Origin: Streptomyces sp. PCS3-D2
GTDB taxonomy: Bacteria > Actinomycetota > Actinomycetes > Streptomycetales > Streptomycetaceae
Assembly: GCF_000612545.2 (NCBI RefSeq)
Contig: NZ_CP097800.1
Span: forward strand, 1 to 64,000
Direction: 5' to 3'
Length of the DNA stretch: 64,000 nt
Positions 24,946 through 34,475 of this stretch are shown piece by piece. The translations under genes were made by a program, and so were the position numbers. The notes beneath the pieces were generated by a model. It had not been told where the DNA came from. It searched no databases and saw only the letters and a list, made by a program, of their open reading frames with translations. Numbering within the stretch: the first letter of the stretch is position 1; the number at the start of each line of letters is the position of its first letter.

Positions 24946-26532
24946 TCAGCGGCGGTGGATGCGGTCGATGCCGTACCAGCGGGAGACACAGGCGGCGACC
25001 CAGTCCCGGCTGTAGGCGGTGGTGAAGAAGGGTTCGGCGAGGCTGGCGATGGGCAGCGGGCGGTAGCCGATGTCCGTGGCGCCTTGTGCCGCGGCGGTGC
25101 GGATGCGGGCGTTCTGGGCGTCCCAGGCGATGGAGCGGGCCACCGTGGTGGTGGTGAGTTGCTGGAGGGCGGGGACGAGGGAGGCCAGGGGGGCCAGGGT
25201 GAGGCAGAGCGCGGCGGTGACGGCGGCTGCCGGGGTGCCGGGGCTGGTGGGGTGGCGGCGGGCGGCCAGGCGGGGGCCGGCCCAGGCGCCGAGCAGGACT
25301 CCGTAGCCGCACAGGGCCAGTTCCATGGGTAGCAGGTAGCTCGTCCAGGTACGGGCGTACGTCCAGCCGGTGGGCCCGTATCCGCTGCGCAGGCCGACCG
25401 CGACGGCGAACGATCCCAGGATGACCACGGGCAGGGGGAGCAGGAGCAGGGCGGCCCGTGTCGCCCGCCCGGGCGGCGGCGGGATCAGGGGCGGGGATGA
25501 GGACGGGGATGAGGGCGGGGGTGAGGGGCGGGGTCGGGGGGTGCGGAGGGTGGCGGCGGCCAGGCCCAGGAGGAGGCCGGCGGCCGCGGCGGCGAGGTAG
25601 GCCCACTGGCCGGTGACGGTGTCCCACATGCGCAGCCAGTCCTCGTAGGTGGCCCGTAGTCCGCTCGCGGAGAGCAGTGGTTCTTTCTCCGGCTGTTGGG
25701 CGCGACGCCAGCGGGCGCCGGGGGAGGTGTAGAGGACGGTGAGGCCGCACAGGAGGCCGGTGCACCACAACAGGCACCAGGTGACGGGGCGCCAGGTGGT
25801 GGTCAGGCGTAGGCGGGGCAGGCACAGCAGGGCGGTCAGGGTGGCGGTCAGGCCGCTGACGAGGGCGAAGGGTTCGCTGAGGGTGCCGAGGGCGAAGCCG
25901 ATGAGGAGGGCGCCGGTGAGGCCGGCGGTGCGGACGGCGCGGCGGGGGTGGTTGATGGTGGCCAGGGCCAGCAGGAGGGCCCACAGGCCGATGACGCCGG
26001 GCAGGGTGTGGGAGATGGTGGCGGGTGCCCACAGCAGGACCTGGTAGCTGCGGGTGCCCGCGTAGTAGAGGAGGGCCTGGAGGGTCAGGGCGCAGGCGGT
26101 CAGGAGCAGCAGGGGTGGGGTGCGGCCGAGGGCGTGCAGGAGGCGGCGGCCGAGGAGGACCAGGGCGGCGGTGAGCAGGACGGTGATGAGGGTGGGGAGG
26201 ATTTTGGTGCCGGCCGGTCCGCCGCTGTAGAGGAGGCCGCTGAGGAAGGCGTTGGTGATGCGGCCGTTCTGGGTGGTGTAGAAGTCGGCGGTGATACCGA
26301 GGATGCCCAGGTCGCGGGTTTTCCAGGCGGCGCACCAGTCGTCGGAGGCGGGGCGGGTGTAGAGGCCGAGGAAGCATCCGACAGCGACGAGGGCTCCGGC
26401 GGCGGCGAGGAGGGTCGCGGCGGCGGGCAGGGCGACGCGTCGGAGCGGGTGGGGGTGGGAGTGGGTTCTTGGGCCGGTGCGGGAGGAGGGGGGCAGGTGT
26501 TCTTCCTCGTCCTCGGCCGCCACGGTGCTCAT
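24946..26532 (-). CDS. DUF6056-type polytopic membrane protein
   Basis: A 528-residue protein with a charged N-terminus (AEDEEEHLPPSSRTG) and about twelve hydrophobic segments. The first extracytoplasmic loop holds LYTRPASDDWCAAWK; an Asp-Asp/Trp motif after the first helix is the hallmark of GT-C-like glycosyltransferase folds, and DUF6056 proteins have this layout. A polyprenyl-sugar-using glycosyltransferase or related envelope function is inferred. A Pro/Ser spacer sits in the middle. It is divergent from the GH15-like gene over 290 bp. The start at 26532 (MSTVAAEDEEE) is used because a longer reading crosses promoter sequence. Confidence 0.7.
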   Translation of the reverse strand: MSTVAAEDEEEHLPPSSRTGPRTHSHPHPLRRVALPAAATLLAAAGALVAVGCFLGLYTRPASDDWCAAWKTRDLGILGITADFYTTQNGRITNAFLSGLLYSGGPAGTKILPTLITVLLTAALVLLGRRLLHALGRTPPLLLLTACALTLQALLYYAGTRSYQVLLWAPATISHTLPGVIGLWALLLALATINHPRRAVRTAGLTGALLIGFALGTLSEPFALVSGLTATLTALLCLPRLRLTTTWRPVTWCLLWCTGLLCGLTVLYTSPGARWRRAQQPEKEPLLSASGLRATYEDWLRMWDTVTGQWAYLAAAAAGLLLGLAAATLRTPRPRPSPPPSSPSSSPPLIPPPPGRATRAALLLLPLPVVILGSFAVAVGLRSGYGPTGWTYARTWTSYLLPMELALCGYGVLLGAWAGPRLAARRHPTSPGTPAAAVTAALCLTLAPLASLVPALQQLTTTTVARSIAWDAQNARIRTAAAQGATDIGYRPLPIASLAEPFFTTAYSRDWVAACVSRWYGIDRIHRR

Positions 26533-26822
26533 GGGCCTCCCCTTCGCAGTGGGGCCCCTCGGGAGGGGCGGCCGGTGCGCCCCGCCGGCTGTGGTGATCA
26601 CACGGCCCGCGAACACCCATGATGTGCACGGTTTGCCGTGTGCGGCATCCGGGCGGGGCGGGTGGGGTGCGGGCTGCTCACCCGGGCGGCGGGGTTGTGG
26701 TGGCGGGGCGGGTGGTGGTCTTCGAGGATGGGCCGCAGGGGCGGGGTGGTGCGCCCGGTGTGCGGGGGCGTGGTGTGCGGGGCGTGGGTGTGCGGGGCGT
26801 GGGTGTGGCGGAGGGAGTGGCG

Positions 26823-28211
26823 GTGCCCGGTGTCCTTGGCTGCTGGGCGGTGGTCGCGGCGGCGCTCGCGGGTACGGCTTTCCCGGTGTGTGGTGCGGGG
26901 GGTCATGCGCCGCTGTCGCGGTTCACGGCTCCCACCGTGGGTGTGCTGTCCAATGTGGCTGCCGCCGAGGGGGTTTCGGCCGCGCGGGCCGCCGGTGCCC
27001 GGTATGTGGAGGGCAGTAATGTGCTGCGGCTGGCGTCGGGGCGGTGGTTGTATCTGCCGGAGGGGCGGTCGGCGTCGGTGGTGGTCGCGGCCGGGGACGG
27101 GCGGGCGTTGCGGCAGATCGGGCAGAGCCGGGCCTGGCTGGCCTCCGGGCGGATTCCGGGCAGGTCCGCGGCCGAGCGGGCGGCGGCCGGGCGGGCACTG
27201 TTGGCGATGCGGGCGCTGTTGCGGCCGAACGGGGCGATGGCGGCGGGGTGGAGTCCGGGCTGGATGTATGCGTGGCCCCGGGATTCGAGTTTCGCGTGTG
27301 CCGCGTTCGCACACACCGGGCATGACGCGGAGGCCTTCCGGATCCTGCGGCACAGTGCCGCCACCCAGCGTGCGGACGGCAGCTGGGAGGCGCGTACGAA
27401 GCTGGACGGTTCGGGTCCGCCGGACGGCCGGCGGTGGCAGCTCGATGCCAACGGCTGGGTGCCGTGGGCGGCGTGGCAGTGGTATCGGGCGGCGCCGGCG
27501 CAGGGGCGTCGGGAGCGGCTGATGGCCCTGTATCCGATGATCGTCAGGGCGGCCGACCGTGCGGCGGGTTCACTGGCGGCGGACGGGCTGCCCCCGGCGT
27601 CCGCGGACTACTGGGAGTTGATGACGGCCACGGCGAACATCGGTACGGCGGCTCCGTTGCTGGCCGGGCTGAACGCGTCAGCGGACCTGGCGCGGGAGGC
27701 GGGCCGGCCGCAGGATGCGGTGCGGTGGGCGCGGGCGGCGAGGCGACTGTCGGCGGGGATCGCGAAGCGGTTCCTGCCGCTGGGCTATCAGCGGACCGTC
27801 GACGGGCGGCACGGGCGTGACAGTGCGGTGGCGTTCATGGCGCCGCCGTTCAATACGGCGGCCGCGGGTGTGCCGGCGGCGCTGGATGCGACCTATCGGG
27901 CGCTGCTGCTGCCCAACGGGGGGCTGACCCCGGGTGATGACCCGGGGGCTCCGTGGGGGCCCGTGGCGTGGACGCCCAGTACGGCGTTCTTCGCGCTGGC
28001 GTGGGCCGCGGAGGGCCGGCCGGCGAAGGCGGGGCCGGTGCTGGAGTGGGTGCTGTCGAAACGGAACGCGCTGGGAGAGCTGCCGGAAAAGGTGGACAAG
28101 GAGGGCCGGCCGGCGTCGGTGGCACCACTGGCGTGGACGGCATCGATCGTGCTGCTGTCGCTGGTGGCGCTCGAAGCCGGCGGGATGGCGGCCCCTCCGC
28201 TGCAGCGGTAG
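26823..28211 (+). CDS. Secreted GH15-like (six-hairpin) glycosidase
   Basis: The GTG at 26823, 7 nt after GGAGGG, gives a clean signal peptide (MPGVLGCWAVVAAALAGTAF). The mature enzyme has the (alpha/alpha)6 toroid landmarks of GH15: GWSPGWMYAWPRDSSFACAAF (Trp-Pro-Arg-Asp substrate site), DGSWEARTKLDGSGPPD, WQLDANGWVPWAAWQWY, PPASADYWELM (catalytic-type acid) and LPEKVDKEGRPASVAPLAWT. These hydrolyse alpha-glucosidic or related bonds outside the cell. About 462 residues and intact. Its pairing with the DUF6056 membrane protein suggests a shared polysaccharide. Confidence 0.82.
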   Translation: MPGVLGCWAVVAAALAGTAFPVCGAGGHAPLSRFTAPTVGVLSNVAAAEGVSAARAAGARYVEGSNVLRLASGRWLYLPEGRSASVVVAAGDGRALRQIGQSRAWLASGRIPGRSAAERAAAGRALLAMRALLRPNGAMAAGWSPGWMYAWPRDSSFACAAFAHTGHDAEAFRILRHSAATQRADGSWEARTKLDGSGPPDGRRWQLDANGWVPWAAWQWYRAAPAQGRRERLMALYPMIVRAADRAAGSLAADGLPPASADYWELMTATANIGTAAPLLAGLNASADLAREAGRPQDAVRWARAARRLSAGIAKRFLPLGYQRTVDGRHGRDSAVAFMAPPFNTAAAGVPAALDATYRALLLPNGGLTPGDDPGAPWGPVAWTPSTAFFALAWAAEGRPAKAGPVLEWVLSKRNALGELPEKVDKEGRPASVAPLAWTASIVLLSLVALEAGGMAAPPLQR

Positions 28212-29168
28212 GAGAGCAGACACGCAGGCCCCCCGGCAGTCGGGGGCGGTGTGGAGGTTCCCCGGGGCGGACGTCTGGCGGGGCGGGGGCGGACACGTCC
28301 CGGGGCGGGGCGGCAGCGCAGGCGCCTATGCGGCGGCCACCACCCGCTGCGCCTGCGGCTGCGGCTCGGGCTGGGGCTGGGACTGGGGCTGGGGCTGGGG
28401 CTGGGGGCTGGGGCTGGGGGCTGGGGGCTGGGACTGGGGGCTGGGACTGGGGGCTGAGAGATGGGGCCGAACGGTGCTTGTGCTTGTTCCGGGGCGGGGT
28501 GGCGGAGGTGCTTCCGGCGGGACGGCGTCTGCGCCCGCGTCCTGGGCCGCGCCTGCGGCTGCTTCTGTGTCTGGGCGGGGCGGTGGCGGCCGGGCGCGGG
28601 GCTCTGGCCCGGTGTACCGCGTACCGCTCTCGGCCGCGAGGCAGGCCAGTGGGGACGGCAAGGGGAGGCGAGGGGCTTCGGTGCAGGCGCGCCGGGCCGG
28701 GGGGGCGGCGAGGCGGTCGAGGCCGGGGGCGGGGCAGGTGAGGGGCGGGGGTGGTGCGGCCCTGGGCGGGGCGGCGGAGAGGTCGTTCAGGGGCCGGAGA
28801 GTCTCGGGTACTCCCGGGCCGGGACGGTGTCCTCAGGGCAGGCGGCGGTGCGGGCCGCGGCGGTGGCGGGGAGGGTGGTGAGGGCGGGGCGGCGCAGGGG
28901 CACCGTCGTGCGTGGGGCGCAGGCGGGTGGTGCGGGAAGCGGTCACGGCGGCCCCGGTCGCCGGTGGCCAAGGCCGGGCAAGCCGGGCAGGTGAGGCGGG
29001 CAGGGCAGGTGAGGCGGGCAGGGCAGGTGAGGCGGGCCGGGCAGGTGGGGGGCGAAGGCCGGCCGCCGCGATCTGACCCGAGGTGGTCGAGCGGGCCGCC
29101 TCGGACGGCAGCAATGGCGAGGACGGCCGGGGTGGCCCGGGGTGGTCATCGTCGCTCGCGCGGGGTGG
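28212..29168. other. Repeat-rich gene-free interval
   Basis: No supported gene. Two tandem arrays lie here: GGGCTGGGACTGGGGCTGG-type 6-bp units at 28368-28455, and three and a half copies of an 18-bp unit GGGCAGGTGAGGCGGGCA at 28985-29050. Confidence 0.6.
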
Positions 29169-31337
29169 TTATTCGTGGCGGACGGCCTGGGCGACGGCGG
29201 TGGGGGTGACGGCGCGGTGCCAGGGCACGGACGGTGCGGGTCCGCCGGGGACCGGAGTGGGAGTGGGGGTGGGGGTGGGGGTGGGGGTGGGGGTGGGGGT
29301 GGGGGTGGGCGGGGGCGTGGTGGTCAGGTGCAGGTCGGCGTCCAGGCCGAGGGCGGCGGCCAGACCGGTGCCGTCGGGTGCGGTCATGGCGGCCGGGGCG
29401 CCGGTGTAGAGCATCTGGGACTCGGGCCAGAGGGGCGCTTGGCCGGGGAGGGTGACGGCGGCGGTGCCGGTGGCGGCGCGGCCGGCGAGGAGGTGGCCGG
29501 CGGCGGCGACGGCGCCGTAGCCGCCTTCGGCGCCCGCTTCGGCGGGTGGGGAGAAGGAGGGGGCGGCACCGGTGGTGGTGGCCAGGGTGGTGGTGACGGT
29601 GCCGGTGGAGGGGCGGCGGAAGGTGAGGAGGATGCCGTCGTCGTGTGGTGTCGCGGACAGGACACCGGTGGTGGCGGGCAGGCCGGTGGGGAAGGGTCCG
29701 GCGAGCGGGGCGCCGGGGGCGGGTTGGGTCCAGGCCAGGACGGTGCGGTCGGTGGCCGCGTACACGTGGCGGCGTCCGGCGCTGTCGGTAGCGGTGACCG
29801 GGTCGCCTTGCAGACCGGTGCCGCCCAGGGACTGCCAGGGGCCGAAGGCGGTGTCGGGGGCGGGCTGGGTGCGGGTGTGCAGGGTGCGGCGGGAGTCGCG
29901 CATGTAGACGGTGATGCGGCCGGTGGCGTCCGCGGTGGCGGTCGGTGCGCCGGTGGCGATGATGTCGGCAGCGGCGGTGGTGTCGGGGGTGGCGAGGCTG
30001 TGCCAGGGGCCGAAGGCGGTGTCGGGGGTGTTTTGGAGGGCGTAGACGGCTTCGCGCCGGTAGTCCTGGGGGGTGCTGCCCAGGGTGGTGCGGGTGGCGA
30101 AGACGGCGATGCGGCCGTCGGGCAGGCGGGTGGTGGACACGCCGGGGTCGATGGTGGTGCCGGGTGCGGTGGCGGGCAGGAAGCGGGGGCCCTGCCAGTC
30201 GGCGTCGGGGGTGGGGCGGGTCCAGTAGGCCATCTGGCCGTCCAGGGCGGCGAAGGCGTAGAGCCGGCCGGGGGTGCCTTCGGTCATCCAGGTGGTGCTC
30301 TCGCCGCGGCTGTAGCGGATGGTCTGGTTCCATCCGGCGCCGGTGGGACGTGTCGCGGTCTTGCGGTCGCCGCAGCCGGCGGGGCTGCCGCACCAGTCCT
30401 GGTGGTCGCTCCAGGCGTAGGTCTTGAGGTAGCCGAGTTTCTCCTCGGCGGCCTTCGCGTCGAGGGTGGGGGGCAGGGAGCTGTTGGGGTAGCTCACATA
30501 GTTCTGGACGGAGAAGTGCGGCCGGCCGGTGGAGGCGGCGTAGCGTTCGGTGGCGGCCTGTACGAAGCGGGCCCCGTACATGTGGTCCTGGTGGTCGAGG
30601 AAGGCGCCGGCGGGCCGGGTGCGGCCGGGGGTGGGGTCCTGGGTGCGGATGGTGGTGGGCCGGTAGAGCGCGAAGACGTTCGCGATGGCCTGGACGGCCT
30701 GTTCCCTGGTGTAGGAGAAGGGGGTGGTGACGGGGGTGCCGGAGGCGAGTTGGGAGCCGAGGGCGGGGATCGTGCCGTCCCACAGGCCGCGCAGGCTGTC
30801 GGGGTTGTCACCGGAGATGCTGCGGGCTTCGCGCATCTGCATCCACACCAGGTTGACTTCGGGACGGTCCAGGAGGATGTCGATCTCGGCGCTGCCGCCG
30901 CCGGTGGTGGGTACCAGGGTGCGCTGCCAGGCGCTGGTGCGGCGGCCGGTGGCCATCTCGGCGTAGGCGGCGCGTATGCCGTTCTGGCGGGCTTCGGCGT
31001 AGGCGGCACGGTCAGCGGGGCGGGTGGGGTCCTGCAGGTGGGGGCTGTGGGCTTCGTTCCTGCCGTCGGACTCGCCGGCGGTCAGGTAGACGGTGGTGAC
31101 CTTGACGCCGGTGGATATGGAGCGGCTGAGGTCGGGGTTCATGAAGAAGAGATCGTCGTCGGGGTGCGCGACGACCTGGAGGACCGTGCCCTGGGTCACA
31201 CTGGGGCGCTGGAGGGTGTGGGGGGCCGCGGGCCGGGGAGTGCTGGTGTATCCGTAGGCCCAGGTGGTGATCCCGGCGGCGCCGGCGGTGAGCACGGCGA
31301 GCAGGGCCGCGGTGCGGGTGCGGCTGGCCAGGGACAT
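29169..31337 (-). CDS. Secreted PIG-L deacetylase with beta-propeller-like region and Pro-Thr tail
   Basis: A 722-residue intact frame. MSLASRTRTAALLAVLTAG begins the signal segment. The PIG-L domain has the zinc motif VVAHPDDDLFFMNPD, VTTVYLTAGESDGRNEA and FLDHQDHMYGARFVQAA. PIG-L/LmbE enzymes remove acetyl groups from N-acetylglucosamine conjugates. Residues of roughly 370-680 hold repeats (GQMAYWTRPTPDADWQGP, DTAFGPWHSLATP, DTAFGPWQSLGGTG) of a PLL-like beta-propeller, probably a glycan-binding module. The C-terminal linker is about 10 Thr-Pro pairs followed by VPGGPAPSVPWH. A cell-surface glycan deacetylase is the inference. Confidence 0.88.
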   Translation of the reverse strand: MSLASRTRTAALLAVLTAGAAGITTWAYGYTSTPRPAAPHTLQRPSVTQGTVLQVVAHPDDDLFFMNPDLSRSISTGVKVTTVYLTAGESDGRNEAHSPHLQDPTRPADRAAYAEARQNGIRAAYAEMATGRRTSAWQRTLVPTTGGGSAEIDILLDRPEVNLVWMQMREARSISGDNPDSLRGLWDGTIPALGSQLASGTPVTTPFSYTREQAVQAIANVFALYRPTTIRTQDPTPGRTRPAGAFLDHQDHMYGARFVQAATERYAASTGRPHFSVQNYVSYPNSSLPPTLDAKAAEEKLGYLKTYAWSDHQDWCGSPAGCGDRKTATRPTGAGWNQTIRYSRGESTTWMTEGTPGRLYAFAALDGQMAYWTRPTPDADWQGPRFLPATAPGTTIDPGVSTTRLPDGRIAVFATRTTLGSTPQDYRREAVYALQNTPDTAFGPWHSLATPDTTAAADIIATGAPTATADATGRITVYMRDSRRTLHTRTQPAPDTAFGPWQSLGGTGLQGDPVTATDSAGRRHVYAATDRTVLAWTQPAPGAPLAGPFPTGLPATTGVLSATPHDDGILLTFRRPSTGTVTTTLATTTGAAPSFSPPAEAGAEGGYGAVAAAGHLLAGRAATGTAAVTLPGQAPLWPESQMLYTGAPAAMTAPDGTGLAAALGLDADLHLTTTPPPTPTPTPTPTPTPTPTPTPVPGGPAPSVPWHRAVTPTAVAQAVRHE
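29255..29312 (-). repeat. GGGGGT hexamer array encoding a Thr-Pro tail
   Basis: About nine GGGGGT units in a row on the plus strand encode the Pro-Thr linker of the PIG-L protein. The G-rich strand could form G-quadruplexes and the length is prone to slippage. Confidence 0.85.
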
Positions 31338-31508
31338 CTGCGGGCGCCTTGGGGGTCGGTCCGGTGCGGGGGTGCGCCGAAGGGCGGAGGGGGTCGGGGC
31401 CCCGACGGCTCGAGCACTTCCGGAGACGACCGGGGCCGATTATGCCCGGCAGGTTTTCCACTGACACACCCTCATAAGGCATATGAAAACAAACCAGTTG
31501 AATGCGAT

Positions 31509-31521
31509 ATATAAGTTATAT
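31509..31521. promoter_or_regulatory. AT-rich palindrome upstream of the PIG-L gene
   Basis: ATATAA-G-TTATAT is a perfect palindrome inside an AT-rich island (about 31465-31525) that stands out in this GC-rich DNA. It lies 172 bp before the minus-strand PIG-L gene and also precedes the gene desert. Promoter or operator is likely. Confidence 0.5.
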
Positions 31522-31824
31522 GTCCGCATTTGGGGGTGTTGGGTGGGGGGTGCGGCGAGGGGTGGCATGGCGTGCGTCACCGCCGGGGGTCGCTCCGGGC
31601 CGGCCGGTGTGCCGCTGCCGGGCGCGTGCGGGTTTCCGTGAGTTCCCGAGGGATTCTCAACAGTCGCCGCAGGCCCTGCGGGACTACAGCGCCGCGGAAC
31701 GGGCGGGGGCAGGCCGTACGGGTTCCTTCACGGGTGCGCCGGCCGGCGGACGGCCGGAGAACGGGCAGGCACGCGGTCGCGCGGGGCGGCGGTGAGGTCG
31801 CTCACACCGGCCAGTACGGAGACC

Positions 31825-31914
31825 GCCGGCACGAGGGCAGCCGGCACGGGGGCAGCCGGTACGAGGGCAGCCGGTACGAGGGCAGCCGGTACGAGGGCCG
31901 CCGGTACGAGGGCA
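31825..31914. repeat. Six 15-bp tandem units
   Basis: GCCGG(T/C)ACGAGGGCA is repeated six times with one or two mismatches, each unit being five codons long. No supported reading frame contains it. Confidence 0.85.
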
Positions 31915-31941
31915 GCCGGCGGGCATCACAGCGCCGATCCC

Positions 31942-32020
31942 GAACCAGAACCAGAACCAGGGCCAGGACCAGAACCAGGGCCGGGACCAGGGCCAGGGCC
32001 GGGGCCGGGACCAGGGCCGG
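31942..32020. repeat. CCAGAA/CCAGGG hexamer array
   Basis: A run of about 13 hexamers drifting from CCAGAA to CCAGGG and CCGGGG. It follows the 15-bp array by about 25 bp. Confidence 0.8.
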
Positions 32021-33076
32021 GCGGGGCGATCACCCCGGCGCCGCGTGGCGTGGCGCGTCCCGGCTCGGCGCGGCGCACGGACGGGATCTGATGGACGGGC
32101 AGGAGGCTGGTAAACGGGCGGGGGGGGTTGGTGGCCGGTGCCGCCGGACCGGCGCGCTGCCGTGCAGCTCCCGACCGGCATACCCGCCGGTGCGGCCGTG
32201 GGCGACGCCGGGGAGCGCCGCGAGCAGTCTCGGCGCACCGACGCCGCCCGCAGCAGATGCACCCCACCCCCCGCCCACCGCGGCAGCGCCCCGAGCGGTG
32301 TGGCGACGCACCGGCACAACGGAAACCCGATACGCAGGCAGGCCGACTCCGCCAGCGACCACCCTGACCCACCCGCCGAAACCAGCGGCCCCGACACCCG
32401 AGACAGTACGGAGGTTACTACCGAGCAGGGCACGTCCCGGCACCCCGTCCGGCCGGACAACACGCCGACGGGCCGACGCCGGAGACCCACGGACGGACGG
32501 GGGCCACGCCCGGGACCGGCAGAGCAGAACGGCCCGGAACCACCACACCCGGGCCCCTGCCACACCGGGCGGCACACCACAAAACCCCCGACACCACAAA
32601 CGGCATACGGCCGAGCCAACACGAACACACAGCCGACAATCCCACCGACACCACGCACCACGGAACCCGGCGCCACTACGCCCAGGCTGGACGCAAGACG
32701 CCAAGGCCAGCACCGGCCCCACTCCCCCACCCCCCACCCCCCGGGCCGACAGCGGACGACACCACGCCTCAGGCCCAGCCGACGAATCGACCACGACAAG
32801 GGCACCTCACCAGCGCCGGCACCCCCGGCCCCGCGACCGCGGGCACGGCCGAAGCCAGGCCGAGGCGGAGGCGCAGCCGAAAACGAGGCAGGGGTGAGGC
32901 AGAAGACGCGGCGGGGGCGGGGCGGCCTGCCCGACCGCCGCGATGCGGTGCCGTACGCCGGCTTGGCCGGCCCCACCTGCGGGCAGGGACCGCCGGCCGG
33001 CAGGAGCACCCGACACACCCACCCGGGCCCGCCCGGGCCGGGTGCGCGGCGCGTGCCCGAACGGCGCCGGCGGGCC

Positions 33077-33108
33077 GGCGGGTTGGCGGGTTGGCGGGTT
33101 GGCGGGTT
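33077..33108. repeat. Four exact GGCGGGTT octamers
   Basis: Four perfect tandem copies of an 8-bp unit, in the 3' flank of the sugar-binding protein gene. Confidence 0.85.
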
Positions 33109-33281
33109 GGTCCTGCCAGCCGCACGAACACACGGGGAGTACGGGTGCGCGAAGCGTGCGGAGGCGCGGGGGGTGGTGCGGGGTGGGCGGTGGGGTTCTG
33201 TCGCCTGTGTGCCTCGTGTGCCGCCGCCGGTTCCTCCGCCGGGGTGCGCCTGCCCGTGTCCCTCCCACGGGCGGGCGGGTG

Positions 33282-34376
33282 TTACCTCAGGCCGATCTCC
33301 TCGCAGGTGGCCTTGAGGGCGTCGGTGCAGATCTCGTCGATGGTGTAGACACCGTCGAGGACCACGGTGGCGCGGATGTTGTCACGGGTCACCGATGTGC
33401 CGGGGATGAGGACGGCCGGGATGCGCTTGGCGGTCGGACTGCTGACCACCTGGTTGATGATCCCGTCGATCTTCTCTCCCCGGGCGAGGAGGACGGCGAG
33501 TTCAGCGGCGGCCTCGGCCTCGCGGGCGTAGGGCTTGTAGACAGTCATGTACTGCTCGCCCGCCACGATGCGCCGCACGCCTGCGAGTTCGGCGTCCTGA
33601 CCGGTGACCGGGGGCAGCGGGGACACGCCGGCGGCCTTGAGGGCGGTGATGATACCGCCGGCCATGCCGTCGTTGGCGGAGTAGACACCGACGATCCTGT
33701 CCTTGCCGAGCGCGGAAAGCGCGGCCGCCATGTTGGTACCTGCGTTCTCCGGCTTCCACTCGACGGTGTCGTACTCCTTACCGACGTTGACCTTGCCGTC
33801 CAAGACGGAGCGGGCACCGGCCTTGAAGCTGGCAGCGTTGGGGTCGGTGACCGCGCCGTTCATCATGACGATCCTGCCGGTCCTGGCCCGATCACCCAGG
33901 GCCGCGAGCAGGGCCTTGCCCTGGACGCGGCCGACGTCCTCGTTATCGAAGGACGTATACGCGTCAATGGGGCCCTCGGCCAAGCGGTCGTAAGCGACCA
34001 CGGCGATGCCGGCCTCCTTGGCCTTCACCACCGCGCCCGCGATCGCCTTGGAGTCCACCGCGTCGATGACCAGAACGTCGACCTTGTCCTTGATCATCTC
34101 GTCGGCCTGGGCACTCTGCCTGGCCGCATCCCCCGCCGCGTTGGCGTAGAAGACCCTGCCCTTGCCGAGGGTCAGCAGGGCAACCTTCTTCTCCATCAGC
34201 GGCTTGTCGAACTTCTCGTACCGCGCAGTCTCGTTCTCGGGCAGCAGCAGACCGATCCTGACCGCATCACTACTCCCGGCATCAGCGGCGCCATCCGTGG
34301 TACCGCAGGCGGTAAGCGTGACAGCAAACGCCGCGACAGCCAAAGCAACGGGGGCACGCCCCAAATACACGTTCAC
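33282..34376 (-). CDS. Orphan sugar ABC transporter substrate-binding lipoprotein (xylose-type)
   Basis: A 364-residue intact lipoprotein. The signal peptide has lipobox LTAC, then VRIGLLLPENETARYEKFD, the periplasmic-binding-protein fold with VDVLVIDAVDSKAIAGAV, AYDRLAEGPIDAYTSFDNEDVG, GVYSANDGMAGGIITAL and PVTGQDAELAGVRRIVAGEQ, closely like XylF/ChvE. These bind xylose or related pentoses for uptake. The GTG at 34374-34376 has GGGAGG upstream. No permease or ATPase gene is adjacent, so the rest of the operon was lost or lies elsewhere; mobile elements begin 350 bp upstream. A LacI-type palindrome lies 100 bp before the start. Confidence 0.88.
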   Translation of the reverse strand: MNVYLGRAPVALAVAAFAVTLTACGTTDGAADAGSSDAVRIGLLLPENETARYEKFDKPLMEKKVALLTLGKGRVFYANAAGDAARQSAQADEMIKDKVDVLVIDAVDSKAIAGAVVKAKEAGIAVVAYDRLAEGPIDAYTSFDNEDVGRVQGKALLAALGDRARTGRIVMMNGAVTDPNAASFKAGARSVLDGKVNVGKEYDTVEWKPENAGTNMAAALSALGKDRIVGVYSANDGMAGGIITALKAAGVSPLPPVTGQDAELAGVRRIVAGEQYMTVYKPYAREAEAAAELAVLLARGEKIDGIINQVVSSPTAKRIPAVLIPGTSVTRDNIRATVVLDGVYTIDEICTDALKATCEEIGLR

Positions 34377-34475
34377 GAGGTGAGCCTCCCTAACAGGGCC
34401 GTGTCCTTACGGCCAAAGTGGACGCAGTCAACGCGCCCCCACACACCGCCGTCAAGAAGTGAACCCTTAACGAGA

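Larger units (their letters stand above)
31522..33281. other. 1.75-kb gene desert with tandem repeats
   Basis: No protein is recognisable on either strand. Composition changes sharply: 32200-32900 is C/A-rich on the plus strand, unlike the G-rich flanks. Three tandem arrays are annotated separately. It may be a noncoding or decayed segment. Confidence 0.6.

Noticed and set aside
24098-26629. An 843-codon Pro/His/Arg-rich minus-strand frame
   Set aside because: It is the shifted frame of the DUF6056 membrane protein and has no domain.
29142-31514. A 790-codon Gly-rich plus-strand frame over the PIG-L gene
   Set aside because: The composition is almost entirely Gly/Val/Ala from reverse-complement codons, and the PIG-L frame explains the sequence.
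31684-33018. Long minus-strand frame across the gene desert
   Set aside because: Cys/Arg/Trp-rich with tandem-repeat-derived segments, no domain and no ribosome binding site; treated as noncoding.
31825-33108. Possible CRISPR array
   Set aside because: The repeats are 6-15 bp, directly tandem and without unique spacers; no cas genes are in the window.
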